From NCBI RefSeq assembly GCF_001905665.1, contig NZ_LIVX01000015.1:1-64000 (forward strand): a stretch of 64,000 nt of DNA, in the 5' to 3' direction. The notes under the pieces are model-generated. The model was not told where the DNA came from, ran no database searches, and saw only the letters and a program-made list of their open reading frames with translations. The stretch's first letter is position 1. Each line of letters begins with the position of its first letter. Of this stretch, positions 8,596 through 16,699 are shown one piece after another. The position numbers and the translations under genes are program-made. This DNA comes from Streptomyces sp. CB02261. Lineage in GTDB: Bacteria; Actinomycetota; Actinomycetes; Streptomycetales; Streptomycetaceae.

Positions 8596-10149
8596 CTAGC
8601 GGCGGATGCCGGTCGCGAACGGCAGGGTGTTCACAAAGGCCCGGTGGTGCTCGCGGTCGCACCACTCCAGCTTCAGATACGACTTGCCGGCGGAGGCCCT
8701 GATCGTGCGCTTGTCCCGGGCCAGGGCCTCGGGTGAACGCGACGACACCGTGATGTACCCGACGAGGTTCACTCCGGCCGCGCCGCTGGCGAGATCTTCA
8801 CCCCGCTGGTCGAGCCGGCCGTGGGCGGCGATGTCGCGCGGGTCGACCGTGCGGTTCATCTTCGCGGCGCGGCTGGCGTCGGCCTCGTCGTTGGTCTTCT
8901 CGGTGAGCATCCGCTCGATGGCGACCTCGGTGGGCTCCAGGTCCATGGTCACGGCGACCGTGCGGATCACGTCCGGGGTGTGGACGAGGAGAGGGGCGAG
9001 GAAGTTGACGCCGACGGGGGTCATCGGCCACTCCTTCACCCAGGCCGTGGCGTGGCACCAGGGGGCGCGGGTGGAGGACTCGCGGGTCTTGGCCTGGAGG
9101 TACGTCGGCTCCATGGCGTCGAGCTCGGCCGGCCAAGCGTTTCGTTTCGTCATGGCCTGGATGTGGTCGATGGGGTGGTCCGGGTCGTACATGGAGTGCA
9201 CGAGGGAGGCGAGGCGGGACTGGCCGAGGGGCTGGCGGACGCGGATGTCGGCCTCGGCGAGCCGGGCGCAGATGTCGGTGAGCTCGCGGGCCATGACGAC
9301 GGCGAGGCCGGCGTCGCGGTCGAGCTTGCGGGCGCCGGAGGCGTGCTTGGCGGCGCGGGCCATGGCGTTGGCCTCGGCGGCGAGTTCGCGCGTGTAGTGC
9401 ATGCAGGCGACGAGGTAGGCGCGGTGCTGCTCGCTGGAGGTGGAGACCATGGACTGGAGCTGGTCGTACGACTCCATGAGCCACGCGGGCGCGTGGGGGT
9501 CACCGCGCTGGGCGACGTCCTTGGCGTGGGCGTCGGGGTCGGCGGGGAGGGTGCGCGCCAGCATCTGGAGGCGGGTCACGAAGCCGTCGCCGTTGGCGAC
9601 GTGCTTGAGGAGGGTGCCGAAGCGGTCGACCAGGGCCTCCTGGTCCTCGCTGTCGCGCAGGCCGACGCCGGGGCCCTCGATCTCGATGGCGGCGGTGACC
9701 GTGCGGCGGTCGGCGTGCAGGAGGACGGCGATCTCGTCGGGGCCGAAGGGGGCGGCGAGCCAGCCGACGCGGCCGATGCCGGGCGGCGGACCGACCTCGA
9801 CCTCGCGGCCGTCGAGGCGGGTGCCGGCCTCGGCGACGACGGAACGGTAGGCGGTGCCGCGCTTGAGCATCCGCTTGTAGCTGCGGTTGATCTCGAACCA
9901 CTTGTAGAAGGTGCGGTGCTTGTACGGGAGGTACACGGCGGCGATGGCGAGCATCGGCAGGCCGGCGAGGAGCGCGATCCGCAGGGGGAGGAGGGGGACG
10001 AGGAGTCCGCTCATCATGCCGAGGAAGGCGCCGACGATGATCAGGGCGATCTCGCCGGTCTCGCGGTTCTTGCCGACGATCGCGTTCGGCCGGGCACGGC
10101 CGACGAGATACGTACGGCGGGGCGCGACCGGCTGGGACTGGGTCGTCAA
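8596..10149 (-). CDS. SCO6880-family protein, VirB3-VirB4 N-domain-like
   Basis: 517 aa. The N-terminus (VGRARPNAIVGKNRETGEI) leads into two close membrane helices (about residues 33-78), a PrgI/VirB3-like hairpin, then a KWFEINRSYKRMLKRGTAYRS basic segment. The long soluble part (ADRRTVTAAIEIEGPGVGLRDSEDQEAL and on) looks like the N-terminal domain of VirB4 and has no P-loop. I recognise the family name only; the VirB3/B4 reading is inference from topology and position beside the separate ATPase. It overlaps the VirB6-like gene by 4 bp. Confidence 0.8.
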   Translation of the reverse strand: MTTQSQPVAPRRTYLVGRARPNAIVGKNRETGEIALIIVGAFLGMMSGLLVPLLPLRIALLAGLPMLAIAAVYLPYKHRTFYKWFEINRSYKRMLKRGTAYRSVVAEAGTRLDGREVEVGPPPGIGRVGWLAAPFGPDEIAVLLHADRRTVTAAIEIEGPGVGLRDSEDQEALVDRFGTLLKHVANGDGFVTRLQMLARTLPADPDAHAKDVAQRGDPHAPAWLMESYDQLQSMVSTSSEQHRAYLVACMHYTRELAAEANAMARAAKHASGARKLDRDAGLAVVMARELTDICARLAEADIRVRQPLGQSRLASLVHSMYDPDHPIDHIQAMTKRNAWPAELDAMEPTYLQAKTRESSTRAPWCHATAWVKEWPMTPVGVNFLAPLLVHTPDVIRTVAVTMDLEPTEVAIERMLTEKTNDEADASRAAKMNRTVDPRDIAAHGRLDQRGEDLASGAAGVNLVGYITVSSRSPEALARDKRTIRASAGKSYLKLEWCDREHHRAFVNTLPFATGIRR

Positions 10150-11474
10150 CGCCCTGCACCTCCAGAGTTCTTGCGGTTGCTGTGCGGGGTGCCCGCGGTG
10201 GGGCTGCTGCTACGGGGCGGGGGCGGGGGAGTCGCACCGCCGGCGCCGCCGCTGCCGCCGCGGCTGCTGTGGGCGGCCATGCCGCCGGACACCGGGTTGG
10301 CGGGGCGGGGGGCCTGGGTGCCGCCGCCCTGGCCGCCGTCACCGCGGGCGCTGTGCGTCTTGATGCCCTGGGAGACGAGGGAGGCGGGGGAGGAGATGAC
10401 GGCTGCGGCCGCGTTCTCGCCGGCGCGGTGGAGGCGGTTGTTGCGGGAGGCGGCGATCTCGTCGCCGAAGCCGGGGACGAAGCGGTAGATCATCGCGGAG
10501 GCGAAGATCGCGAGCAGGATGATCGCGAGGCCGGAGACGACGGCGGAGAACGAGTCGGGGCCGGTGCCGGAGGAGAGGGCGCCCGCCAGGCCGAGGACGA
10601 TCACGATGACCGGCTTGACCAGGATGACCGCGATCATGATGCCGGCCCAGCGGCGGACGTGGCCCCACATGTTCTTGTCGACGAGCCCGGAGTAGACGAC
10701 GACGCCGAGGAGGGCGCCGACGTACAGCAGGACGGCGCGGAGGAACAGCTCCAGGTACAGGACGCCCGCCGCGAGGACGGTCACCAGGGACACGATGATC
10801 AGCATGATGGGGCCGCCACCGATGCTGTCGCCCTTCTGGAGGGCCTGCTTGAAGCTGCCGAAGAAGACGTCGGTCTGCTGGCCGGTGCCGGAGGCGATGA
10901 CCTCGGTGACGGCGTCGGTGGCGTTGACGACGGTGTAGAGGATCAGCGGCGTGAAGGCGGAGGCCAGGACCGTCAGCCAGAGGAAGCCGATGGCTTCGGA
11001 GAGCGCGGTGGTGAGGGGGACGCCGCGGATGGCGCGCTTGGCGACGGCGAGGAGCCAGAGGAGGAGGGTGAGGAAGGTGGCGGCGGCGAAGACGATCGCG
11101 TACCGGCCGAGGAACTCCAGGTTGGTGAAGTCGACGTCGGCGGTCTCTTTGACGGCCTTGGAGAGGTAGTCGATGGTGGCGATGGCGGCGTCGGCGCATC
11201 CGCGGGCCAGGGATGTGAGGGGGTCCAGGGCGGATGCGGGGTCGTCGAGGGGCGTCCTGCCGGCTCCGCCGCCGGAGCCGGGACGGCCGTTGACGCAGTA
11301 GTCCCGTGCGGGGCCGGCGATCAGCGCGCAGGGGTCCTCGCTCGCGCTGGGCGCGGGCGTCGGGGTCGGTGTCGGGGCTGCCGAGGCCCGGGAGGCCAGC
11401 GAGAACACCGCGACCTGTGCCGCCACCAGGACGGACAGAGCGGTGCGGCCGTGGGTGCGTGCCCTAGCGGGCAT
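10146..11474 (-). CDS. VirB6/TrbL-like polytopic membrane protein
   Basis: 442 aa. A signal-like N-terminus (ALSVLVAAQVAVFSLASRASAAPT) with a Pro/Thr linker is followed by a periplasm-type region with paired cysteines, then about six membrane helices between residues 115 and 330, as in VirB6/TrbL channel proteins. The C-terminal 110 residues are Gly/Ser/Pro rich and contain near-repeats of SxxxxAHSSRGxGGxGGxTP type, predicted disordered. It overlaps the VirB8-like gene upstream by 11 bp and the SCO6880-type gene downstream by 4 bp. Confidence 0.75.
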   Translation of the reverse strand: MPARARTHGRTALSVLVAAQVAVFSLASRASAAPTPTPTPAPSASEDPCALIAGPARDYCVNGRPGSGGGAGRTPLDDPASALDPLTSLARGCADAAIATIDYLSKAVKETADVDFTNLEFLGRYAIVFAAATFLTLLLWLLAVAKRAIRGVPLTTALSEAIGFLWLTVLASAFTPLILYTVVNATDAVTEVIASGTGQQTDVFFGSFKQALQKGDSIGGGPIMLIIVSLVTVLAAGVLYLELFLRAVLLYVGALLGVVVYSGLVDKNMWGHVRRWAGIMIAVILVKPVIVIVLGLAGALSSGTGPDSFSAVVSGLAIILLAIFASAMIYRFVPGFGDEIAASRNNRLHRAGENAAAAVISSPASLVSQGIKTHSARGDGGQGGGTQAPRPANPVSGGMAAHSSRGGSGGAGGATPPPPPRSSSPTAGTPHSNRKNSGGAGR

Positions 11475-12303
11475 AGGTGAACCCCCCGAACTCCTTGACC
11501 GCGTCCGCGATCTCCTCGGAACCGGAGACGGGGTTGTCTCCGTTGACGGGTGTGGGCCCCGTGCGCTGGGCGGTCGAGCGGACCTTCCAGTCGGTTCCGT
11601 CCCACGTGAGCTTGAGGCTGACGGTGAACCAGGCGTGGGTGACCGGCTTGGTCGAGGAAGCTCCCGTGAGGCCGAACATGCCGACGGACCAGACGTCGAC
11701 CTCGGCGGCGTCGTCGGAGTAGCTCTTGACCTTCGAGCCGACCGGGATGGTCCGGCTGACGAAAGTCGCTCCGTCGGGAGCGTTTCCGTCGTTGTCGAGG
11801 CCGATCTGCTTCAAGAAGTCCTGGGAGTAGTCGGCGTCGAAGCCGGACTGGAGCGTTTCCAGGGTGCTCGCGTCCGCGATCGTGTCCACGATCTCGTGCC
11901 GCCGGGCGGCGTTGAACATCCCGTCGGAGCCCAGCGCCACCGCGTAGTTCGACGCCGCGCTCTGCGCTCCCTGTTCGTCGTGGGCGTAGCCCGTGGGGAT
12001 CGCGCCGCTCTTGCCCGTCACCGGGCGGACGCCCGTCGCCGCCGTGGGGTCGGCGGCCGCCGCGCCCTTGCGGGGGGAGGCGTCCGGGGTGTCCGTGGCG
12101 TTGCCGTCGCCTCTGTTGGCGAAGGCGATGGCGGCGAGGAGGAGGACCACCACGCCGACGACCGTGATGAGGGAACGCGAGCTGCGGACGGGGCGGCGGG
12201 CGCCGCCGTAGACGTCGCCGCTGTTGCCTTCGGGCAGGCGGGTCCGGGTCTGGCCCGAGCCGCCCACGCCGCCGAAGCTGTCGTGCTCGTCACCGGGACT
12301 CAT
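11464..12303 (-). CDS. VirB8/TcpC-like single-pass membrane protein
   Basis: 279 aa. A cytoplasmic Gly-rich N-terminus of about 43 residues, one membrane helix (SLITVVGVVVLLLAAIAFANR), an Ala/Pro linker, then an extracytoplasmic domain of about 170 residues (YAVALGSDGMFNAARRHEIVDTIA ... HAWFTVSLKLTWDGTDWKV). The size, single helix and NTF2-like C-terminal strand pattern match VirB8/TcpC proteins of Gram-positive T4SSs. Assignment rests on architecture and gene order, not on a diagnostic motif. Confidence 0.65.
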   Translation of the reverse strand: MSPGDEHDSFGGVGGSGQTRTRLPEGNSGDVYGGARRPVRSSRSLITVVGVVVLLLAAIAFANRGDGNATDTPDASPRKGAAAADPTAATGVRPVTGKSGAIPTGYAHDEQGAQSAASNYAVALGSDGMFNAARRHEIVDTIADASTLETLQSGFDADYSQDFLKQIGLDNDGNAPDGATFVSRTIPVGSKVKSYSDDAAEVDVWSVGMFGLTGASSTKPVTHAWFTVSLKLTWDGTDWKVRSTAQRTGPTPVNGDNPVSGSEEIADAVKEFGGFTYAR

Positions 12304-12402
12304 GCCGGGTACGCCCCCTCACTGGTTCGCGGTACGGGCAGTGCTGCAACGTGACTGGACATCAGGGAACGCAATCTCAGGGGGATGGGGTCCGACGGGG
12401 AA

Positions 12403-12720
12403 TCAGACGGCCATCCCGTACACGATCGTGAACAGCGTCCCCAGTGATCCGATGATGAAGACGCCGGTCAGGCCGGCCACGATCAGCCCCTTGCCCTGTT
12501 CCGCGCTGAACGTGTCGCGAAGGGCGGTCGCGCCGATGCGCTGCTTGGCCGCGCCCCAGATGGCGATGCCGAGGCACAGCAGGATGGCCACGGCCATCAC
12601 GACCTCGATCATGATCTTGGCTTCGGCGCCAAGGCTGCCGAAAGGCCCCCAGTTCGGGGCGATTCCACCGATGATGGTGGTGATGTCGCCCTTCTCTGCC
12701 GCCAGGTACATGTAACTCAC
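12403..12720 (-). CDS. small two-helix membrane protein, VirB2-like
   Basis: 105 aa. Two hydrophobic helices (about residues 35-57 and 79-102) are separated by a basic/polar loop, the topology of VirB2/TrbC pilin-like subunits. The first gene of the T4SS-like run is a usual place for VirB2. No signal peptidase site is obvious. A 99-bp gap separates it from the VirB8-like gene, in which I see no further ORF. Function by position only. Confidence 0.6.
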   Translation of the reverse strand: MSYMYLAAEKGDITTIIGGIAPNWGPFGSLGAEAKIMIEVVMAVAILLCLGIAIWGAAKQRIGATALRDTFSAEQGKGLIVAGLTGVFIIGSLGTLFTIVYGMAV

Positions 12721-13055
12721 CGCCCCTGTTGGGTAGTTAGTTGCCCCTGCCGGACGGCATGGGTCATCGCCCTATCTTCGCTGATGAAACCGCCCGCGTG
12801 TGACGGCTTGACGGCTCTCTTTACCCGATCCCCGCACACTTGACCGATCTGACCGTCTTGACCTGCGGTGGTGTGGCCGGTTTCCATGCGAAGAAGCGTA
12901 TGGTCACTCTGTGTATCACGGAGAGTGACTCCGGGCAATGATTGTCGTTGTTGCACTCTTGGGGCCGCGTCGAACCCGCGGACGGCCCCACGGGGCCGTC
13001 GCCGCCTAGACTGGGCTGCGGGGGCGTACTGCCATGAGCCGAGGGGTGGTTGACG
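12721..13055. promoter_or_regulatory. divergent control region of the T4SS-like cluster
   Basis: 335 bp without a convincing ORF between the divergent VirB2-like and VirB1-like genes. It holds an inverted repeat with perfect 8-bp arms, GTCACTCT (12903-12910) and AGAGTGAC (12922-12929), separated by 11 bp that include GTGTATCAC, plus several TTGAC elements around 12807-12862 that could be -35 boxes. The rest of the stretch shows nothing I can name. Confidence 0.45.
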
Positions 13056-14084
13056 GTGCGTAGGGCTGGCAAGGCGTGGCTGGTGGCCGGGGGAGCCGTC
13101 GGGGTCTGTCTCTCCTTCGTCGCCCTGCTCGTCGTCGGGACGTTCTCCGCCGCCGCGGGTCTCGTCGGCGGCGCCGGCAGCTCCAAGAACGGCACCGTGG
13201 CGCTGGCCAAGGGTTCGGTCCCCGCCCTCTACCAGGGGCTCGTGCAGCGGTGGGGGAACCTCTGCCCCGCCATCAACCCGGCCCTGCTCGCCGCCCAGCT
13301 CTACCAGGAGAGCGGCTGGAACCCGCGGGCCGTCTCCCCGGCCGACGCCCGGGGCATCGCCCAGTTCATCCCCGGCACCTGGGCCGGTCACGGCGTGGAC
13401 GGCGACGGCGACGGCGACCGGGACATCTGGGACCCCGCGGACGCGATCCCCTCGGCCGCCTCGTACGACTGCGAGATCGCCGGCTACGTGAAGAACGTGC
13501 CCGGCGATCCGACGAACAACATGCTGGCCGCGTACAACGCGGGCGCGTACCGGGTGATCAAGCACGGCGGGGTCCCGCCCATCAGCGAGACCCAGAACTA
13601 CGTGCGCATCATCCGGTCCCTGGAGAAGAGCTTCGCCCGGCCCCTCGGGCGCGTCGCGCCGTCCCGGCAGGCGGCGGGCGCCATCCACTACGCGCAGCAG
13701 AAGCTCGGCACGCCGTACCTCTGGGGCGGTACGGGCACGGCCGCGCAGAACGGCCGGTTCGACTGCTCCGGGCTCACCCAGGCCGCGTACGAGAGCGTCG
13801 GCATCGACCTGCCGCGCGTCGCCAACGACCAGTACAACGCGGGGCCGCATCCGAGCAGGGACGAGCTGCTCCCGGGCGACCTCGTCTTCTTCTCCGACGA
13901 CCTGACCAACTCCCGGGCCATCCGGCACGTGGGCATCTACGTCGGCGGCGGGTACATGATCGACGCGCCCCGCACCGGGGCGGTGATCCGCTTCGACCGG
14001 ATCGACACCCCGGACTACTTCGGCGCGACCCGGGTCACGGCGGAGGGCGCGGCGGCGCTGCCGACCCATCTTCCGGGGGCCTGA
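13056..14084 (+). CDS. VirB1-like lytic transglycosylase with C-terminal NlpC/P60 domain
   Basis: 342 aa bifunctional cell-wall hydrolase. A membrane anchor (about residues 8-32) is followed by an SLT domain with catalytic glutamate in YQESGWNPRAVSPADARG, then AQFIPGTW. A loop D-G-D-G-D-G-D-R-D-I-W-D resembles a calcium-binding EF-hand-like loop. The C-terminal NlpC/P60 domain has the catalytic cysteine in RFDCSGLTQ and histidine in RHVGIYVG. GTG 13056 is chosen because GAGGGG lies 9 bases upstream; TTG 13050 is too close. It is divergent from the T4SS-like operon and mirrors the VirB1/Orf14 proteins of Gram-positive conjugative elements. Confidence 0.92.
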   Translation: MRRAGKAWLVAGGAVGVCLSFVALLVVGTFSAAAGLVGGAGSSKNGTVALAKGSVPALYQGLVQRWGNLCPAINPALLAAQLYQESGWNPRAVSPADARGIAQFIPGTWAGHGVDGDGDGDRDIWDPADAIPSAASYDCEIAGYVKNVPGDPTNNMLAAYNAGAYRVIKHGGVPPISETQNYVRIIRSLEKSFARPLGRVAPSRQAAGAIHYAQQKLGTPYLWGGTGTAAQNGRFDCSGLTQAAYESVGIDLPRVANDQYNAGPHPSRDELLPGDLVFFSDDLTNSRAIRHVGIYVGGGYMIDAPRTGAVIRFDRIDTPDYFGATRVTAEGAAALPTHLPGA

Positions 14085-14299
14085 GCGGACCAGACGGACC
14101 GTCGGGTCGTACCGGACATGGCTGGAACTCTCCGTCATGCACAGGCCCTGAGCTGCGGTCCGCCGTCACTCTTCGATAACGTCAGCATGATCCACCGGAG
14201 AGAGCGGAACGTGCGCCTCAGGCGGTTCGTTCCCTGATCCGACCGCTCATGACCACGGGGGTTGGAAACACCAGACACGAGAGCAAGGGGCTTCAGCAC

Positions 14300-15022
14300 A
14301 TGGCTGGACTCGCATCGGACGGTTCGAACCCCGATGTCGGCCTGCTCTACGACATCAACGGGCTGGCCAAGGCGGCTCCGCCGTGGTTCGACCGCGTCAT
14401 GGAGTTCGTCGGCGAGTACGGGATCATGCTCGCGATGGCCCTCGTCTGCCTGTGGTGCTGGTGGGGCGTCCGCCGCCGCGGCACCCTCGCCGACTCCGTC
14501 TCGGCCGTCGCCGGGCTCGTGTGGGCCCCGCTGGCCGCCGGCATCGCCCTGCTCGTGAACGTCCCCATCCGCGGCTTCGTCGAGCGCCCCAGGCCCTTCA
14601 AGGACCACCAGGGGCTCGAGGTCCTCGTCGAGGGCAAGACCGACTTCTCGTTCGTCAGCGACCACGCCACCCTGGCGATGGCCCTCGCCGTCGGCGTCTT
14701 CGTCGCCCACCGCCGGTTCGGGCTCGCCGCCATCGGCCTCGCGCTCGCCGAGGGGTTCGCGCGGGTGTACATGGGCGTCCACTACCCGACCGACGTCGTC
14801 GGCGGACTCGCCCTCGGCACGGCGGTCGCGCTGCTCCTCGCCCCGCTCGCCCTCGCCCTGCTCACCCCGGTGGTCTCCGCCGTCGCCCACTCGGGCTTCG
14901 GCGCCCGGCTCGTCCGCTCCCGCCGGGCCGAGAGCCCGCGGCGCCCGGAGGCGGTCGACATCCCCGAGACCCGGCTCGGCGGCGCGACCCCCGACTCAGG
15001 CCGCAAGGACCTCGCGGCCTGA
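14300..15022 (+). CDS. PAP2-family membrane phosphatase
   Basis: 240 aa with about six membrane helices. The three PAP2 motifs are visible: VNVPIRGFVERPRP (motif 1, K replaced by a related pattern), SFVSDHATLAMA (motif 2) and RVYMGVHYPTDVVGG (motif 3, catalytic His). It probably dephosphorylates a lipid phosphate or undecaprenyl pyrophosphate at the outer membrane face. ATG 14300 has AAGGGG 9 bases upstream. The C-terminal 45 residues are a charged tail. Confidence 0.88.
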   Translation: MAGLASDGSNPDVGLLYDINGLAKAAPPWFDRVMEFVGEYGIMLAMALVCLWCWWGVRRRGTLADSVSAVAGLVWAPLAAGIALLVNVPIRGFVERPRPFKDHQGLEVLVEGKTDFSFVSDHATLAMALAVGVFVAHRRFGLAAIGLALAEGFARVYMGVHYPTDVVGGLALGTAVALLLAPLALALLTPVVSAVAHSGFGARLVRSRRAESPRRPEAVDIPETRLGGATPDSGRKDLAA

Positions 15023-15084
15023 TCTCGACGGGCGCGCGCCGGGGCAGCCTCGGGGACCGGTCCCACCAGGCGTGCCCGGGCCGG

Positions 15085-15249
15085 TTCCAGCTCTCGGTGG
15101 TGACCGCCGCGCGGACGTTCCAGCTCTCGGTGGTGTCCGCCGCGAGGGCGTTTCAGCTCTCGGTGGTGACCGCCGCGCGGACGTTCCAGCTCTCGGTGGT
15201 GTCCGCCGCGAGGGCGTTTCAGCTCTCGGTGGTGTCCGTCGTACGGACG
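15085..15249. repeat. 33-bp tandem repeat array, five units
   Basis: Units start at 15085, 15118, 15151, 15184 and 15217, each beginning TT(C/T)CAGCTCTCGGTGGTG. Units 1 and 3 share one tail and 2 and 4 another, so a 66-bp dimer has itself been duplicated. Unit 5 is the most diverged and contains the stop codon of the minus-strand 54-codon ORF. On that strand, units 3 and 5 hold an in-frame TGA where units 1, 2 and 4 have TGG. There are no unique spacers, so this is not a CRISPR array. Confidence 0.95.
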
Positions 15250-15383
15250 TGGTCCGCCGCGTCCGTACGGGCGCGGTCCCTGGACCGTCGGGCCGGGCCC
15301 GTCCAGCCGCAGCTGCAGCGTGCCAGCGCGAACGAGCCGCGCTCCGTCGTCGTGGCGGTGTGAGGAGTGGACTGCGCGTGCAC
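15219..15383 (-). CDS. small Cys-containing hypothetical protein (54 aa)
   Basis: 54 codons from GTG 15383. The core F-A-L-A-R-C-S-C-G-W-T-G-P-A-R-R-S-R-D-R reads like a family of short Streptomyces proteins with a CxCGW motif and a basic helix; that is a memory-based match, not a search. Third positions are about 89 percent G or C, as in real genes here. No strong ribosome binding site is visible. The 3' end lies in unit 5 of the 33-bp array, and four further units follow the stop. It is divergent from the lipoprotein gene. Confidence 0.5.
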   Translation of the reverse strand: MHAQSTPHTATTTERGSFALARCSCGWTGPARRSRDRARTDAADHVRTTDTTES

Positions 15384-15513
15384 ACCACCACCGTACTGCG
15401 CGTGACGGCACGCGTTGACCGTCGTTATGCGGATCGGGTGCCCCCGGACCCGCGGGTGCCGGGGAAGGGCGGGACCCGGGCGGACAGCGGTGAGGCGTGG
15501 GGGGTTGGCAGGG

Positions 15514-16356
15514 ATGGTGGCGCAGCGGTACGGACGTCCGCACGGTCGCGGGAGCGGGGCGTTCGCCGTCACCGCCGTCCTGGTCGGCTCCCTCGTCGGG
15601 ACCGGCGCGGTCACGGGGTGCGCGGCCCCCGGGGACCCGAAGCCCGCGGTCGATCCGGCGCTCGCCGTACGGGACGCCGCCGACGCGCTGACGAAGGCCG
15701 GGACGGCCAAGGCGAGCACCTCGATGGAGATGGCGTCGGGCGGGACCCGGGTCACCATCAGGGGCGAGGGCGGGTACGACTTCCGGCGCCGGACCGGGCG
15801 GCTCCAGGTGGTGCTGCCGAAGGACCCGGCGGGAGCCAGCGGGCACCGGCCGATCACCGAACTCCTCACGCCCGGCGCCCTCTACATGAAGAACCGGGGG
15901 GCCGGGGTCCCCGCCGACAAGTGGGTCCGGGTCGACACCACCACGCTCGACGACGGCAACCTCGTCACGGGCGGGGCCACCGACCCCGGGGCGGCGGCGG
16001 AGCTGCTCCGGGGCGCCCGGGACGTCACGTTCGTCGGTGAGGTCGAGCTGGCAGGGGTGAAAGTCAGCCACTACCGGGGCGTCGCCGACATGGCGCTGGC
16101 CGCCCGCGCCGCCTCGCCGCAGTTGCGCGGGGCGCTCGCCGCGGCGGCGAAAGGGTTCGCCAAGGACACCGTGCCCTTCGACGCGTACCTCGACGGTGAG
16201 GGGCGGCTGCGGAAGGTCCGCCACCAGTTCAGTTTCAGCAACCAGGGAAGCACGGTCGCCGTCGCGTCGACGACGCTGCTGTACGGCTTCGGGGTCCGGG
16301 TCGAGGTGAGGTTGCCGGATCGCCGGGACATCTACGCCGGGAAGATCAAGGCCTGA
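15514..16356 (+). CDS. secreted lipoprotein, LppX/LprG-like
   Basis: 280 aa. A lipoprotein signal peptide ends in the lipobox VTGC (C36). The mature part has repeated beta-strand segments with a central RVTIRGEGGYDFRRRTGRLQVVLP block and a C-terminal domain DAYLDGEGRLRKVRHQF, a pattern of the LppX/LprG/LolA-like lipid-binding lipoproteins and similar Streptomyces proteins. ATG 15514 is chosen because it starts the signal peptide. The ligand is unknown. Confidence 0.8.
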   Translation: MVAQRYGRPHGRGSGAFAVTAVLVGSLVGTGAVTGCAAPGDPKPAVDPALAVRDAADALTKAGTAKASTSMEMASGGTRVTIRGEGGYDFRRRTGRLQVVLPKDPAGASGHRPITELLTPGALYMKNRGAGVPADKWVRVDTTTLDDGNLVTGGATDPGAAAELLRGARDVTFVGEVELAGVKVSHYRGVADMALAARAASPQLRGALAAAAKGFAKDTVPFDAYLDGEGRLRKVRHQFSFSNQGSTVAVASTTLLYGFGVRVEVRLPDRRDIYAGKIKA

Positions 16357-16473
16357 CCTGGGCCGGTGCCGCGGGGGCCATCGGCAAATGGTCCGGACGT
16401 GTCATGCGCGGTCCGTGGCCCCGTCCCTACGCTGGGAGACCGCTGGGAGACCGACGCCGGCAGGAAGAGGTGG

Positions 16474-16659
16474 ATGCGCGTGGCCCCGCCCGGTACAGCA
16501 ACCGTGCCCGCAGACCCGGACTGCGTCGCCCTCGCCGAGATCGAACTGTGCGGCGAACTGATCATCGCCGCCTCGACCGCCGACGGGGAACGGCTCAGCG
16601 CGGACCGGATCGACGAGGTGCTGCGAGTGGCGGCGGAGCGGGCCGTGGAACATCTCTGA
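16474..16659 (+). CDS. small conserved hypothetical protein (61 aa)
   Basis: 61 aa, starting at ATG 16474 with GGAAGAGG upstream. The sequence D-C-V-A-L-A-E-I-E-L-C-G-E-L-I-I-A-A-S then a helical tail (SADRIDEVLRVAA) suggests a small alpha/beta soluble protein. The pattern is one I associate with a short protein found beside csoR in streptomycetes, but no function is known. The gene ends 40 bp before the convergent csoR stop. Confidence 0.75.
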   Translation: MRVAPPGTATVPADPDCVALAEIELCGELIIAASTADGERLSADRIDEVLRVAAERAVEHL

Positions 16660-16699
16660 CGGTACGGCCCGGCTCACCACCGCCTCCGTGCGGCGGCCG

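Noticed and set aside
12717..14138. Minus-strand 473-codon ORF opposite the SLT-NlpC/P60 gene
   Set aside because: Its product is Arg/Gly/Val-rich without domains, while the plus strand encodes two complete catalytic domains.
14319..14340. tRNA-like GGTTCGAA sequence
   Set aside because: It lies inside the PAP2 coding region (N-terminal DGSNPDVG) with no cloverleaf around it.
15085..15249. Possible CRISPR array (regular 33-bp repeats)
   Set aside because: Units are directly adjacent with no unique spacers, and the last unit is part of a gene. No cas genes occur.
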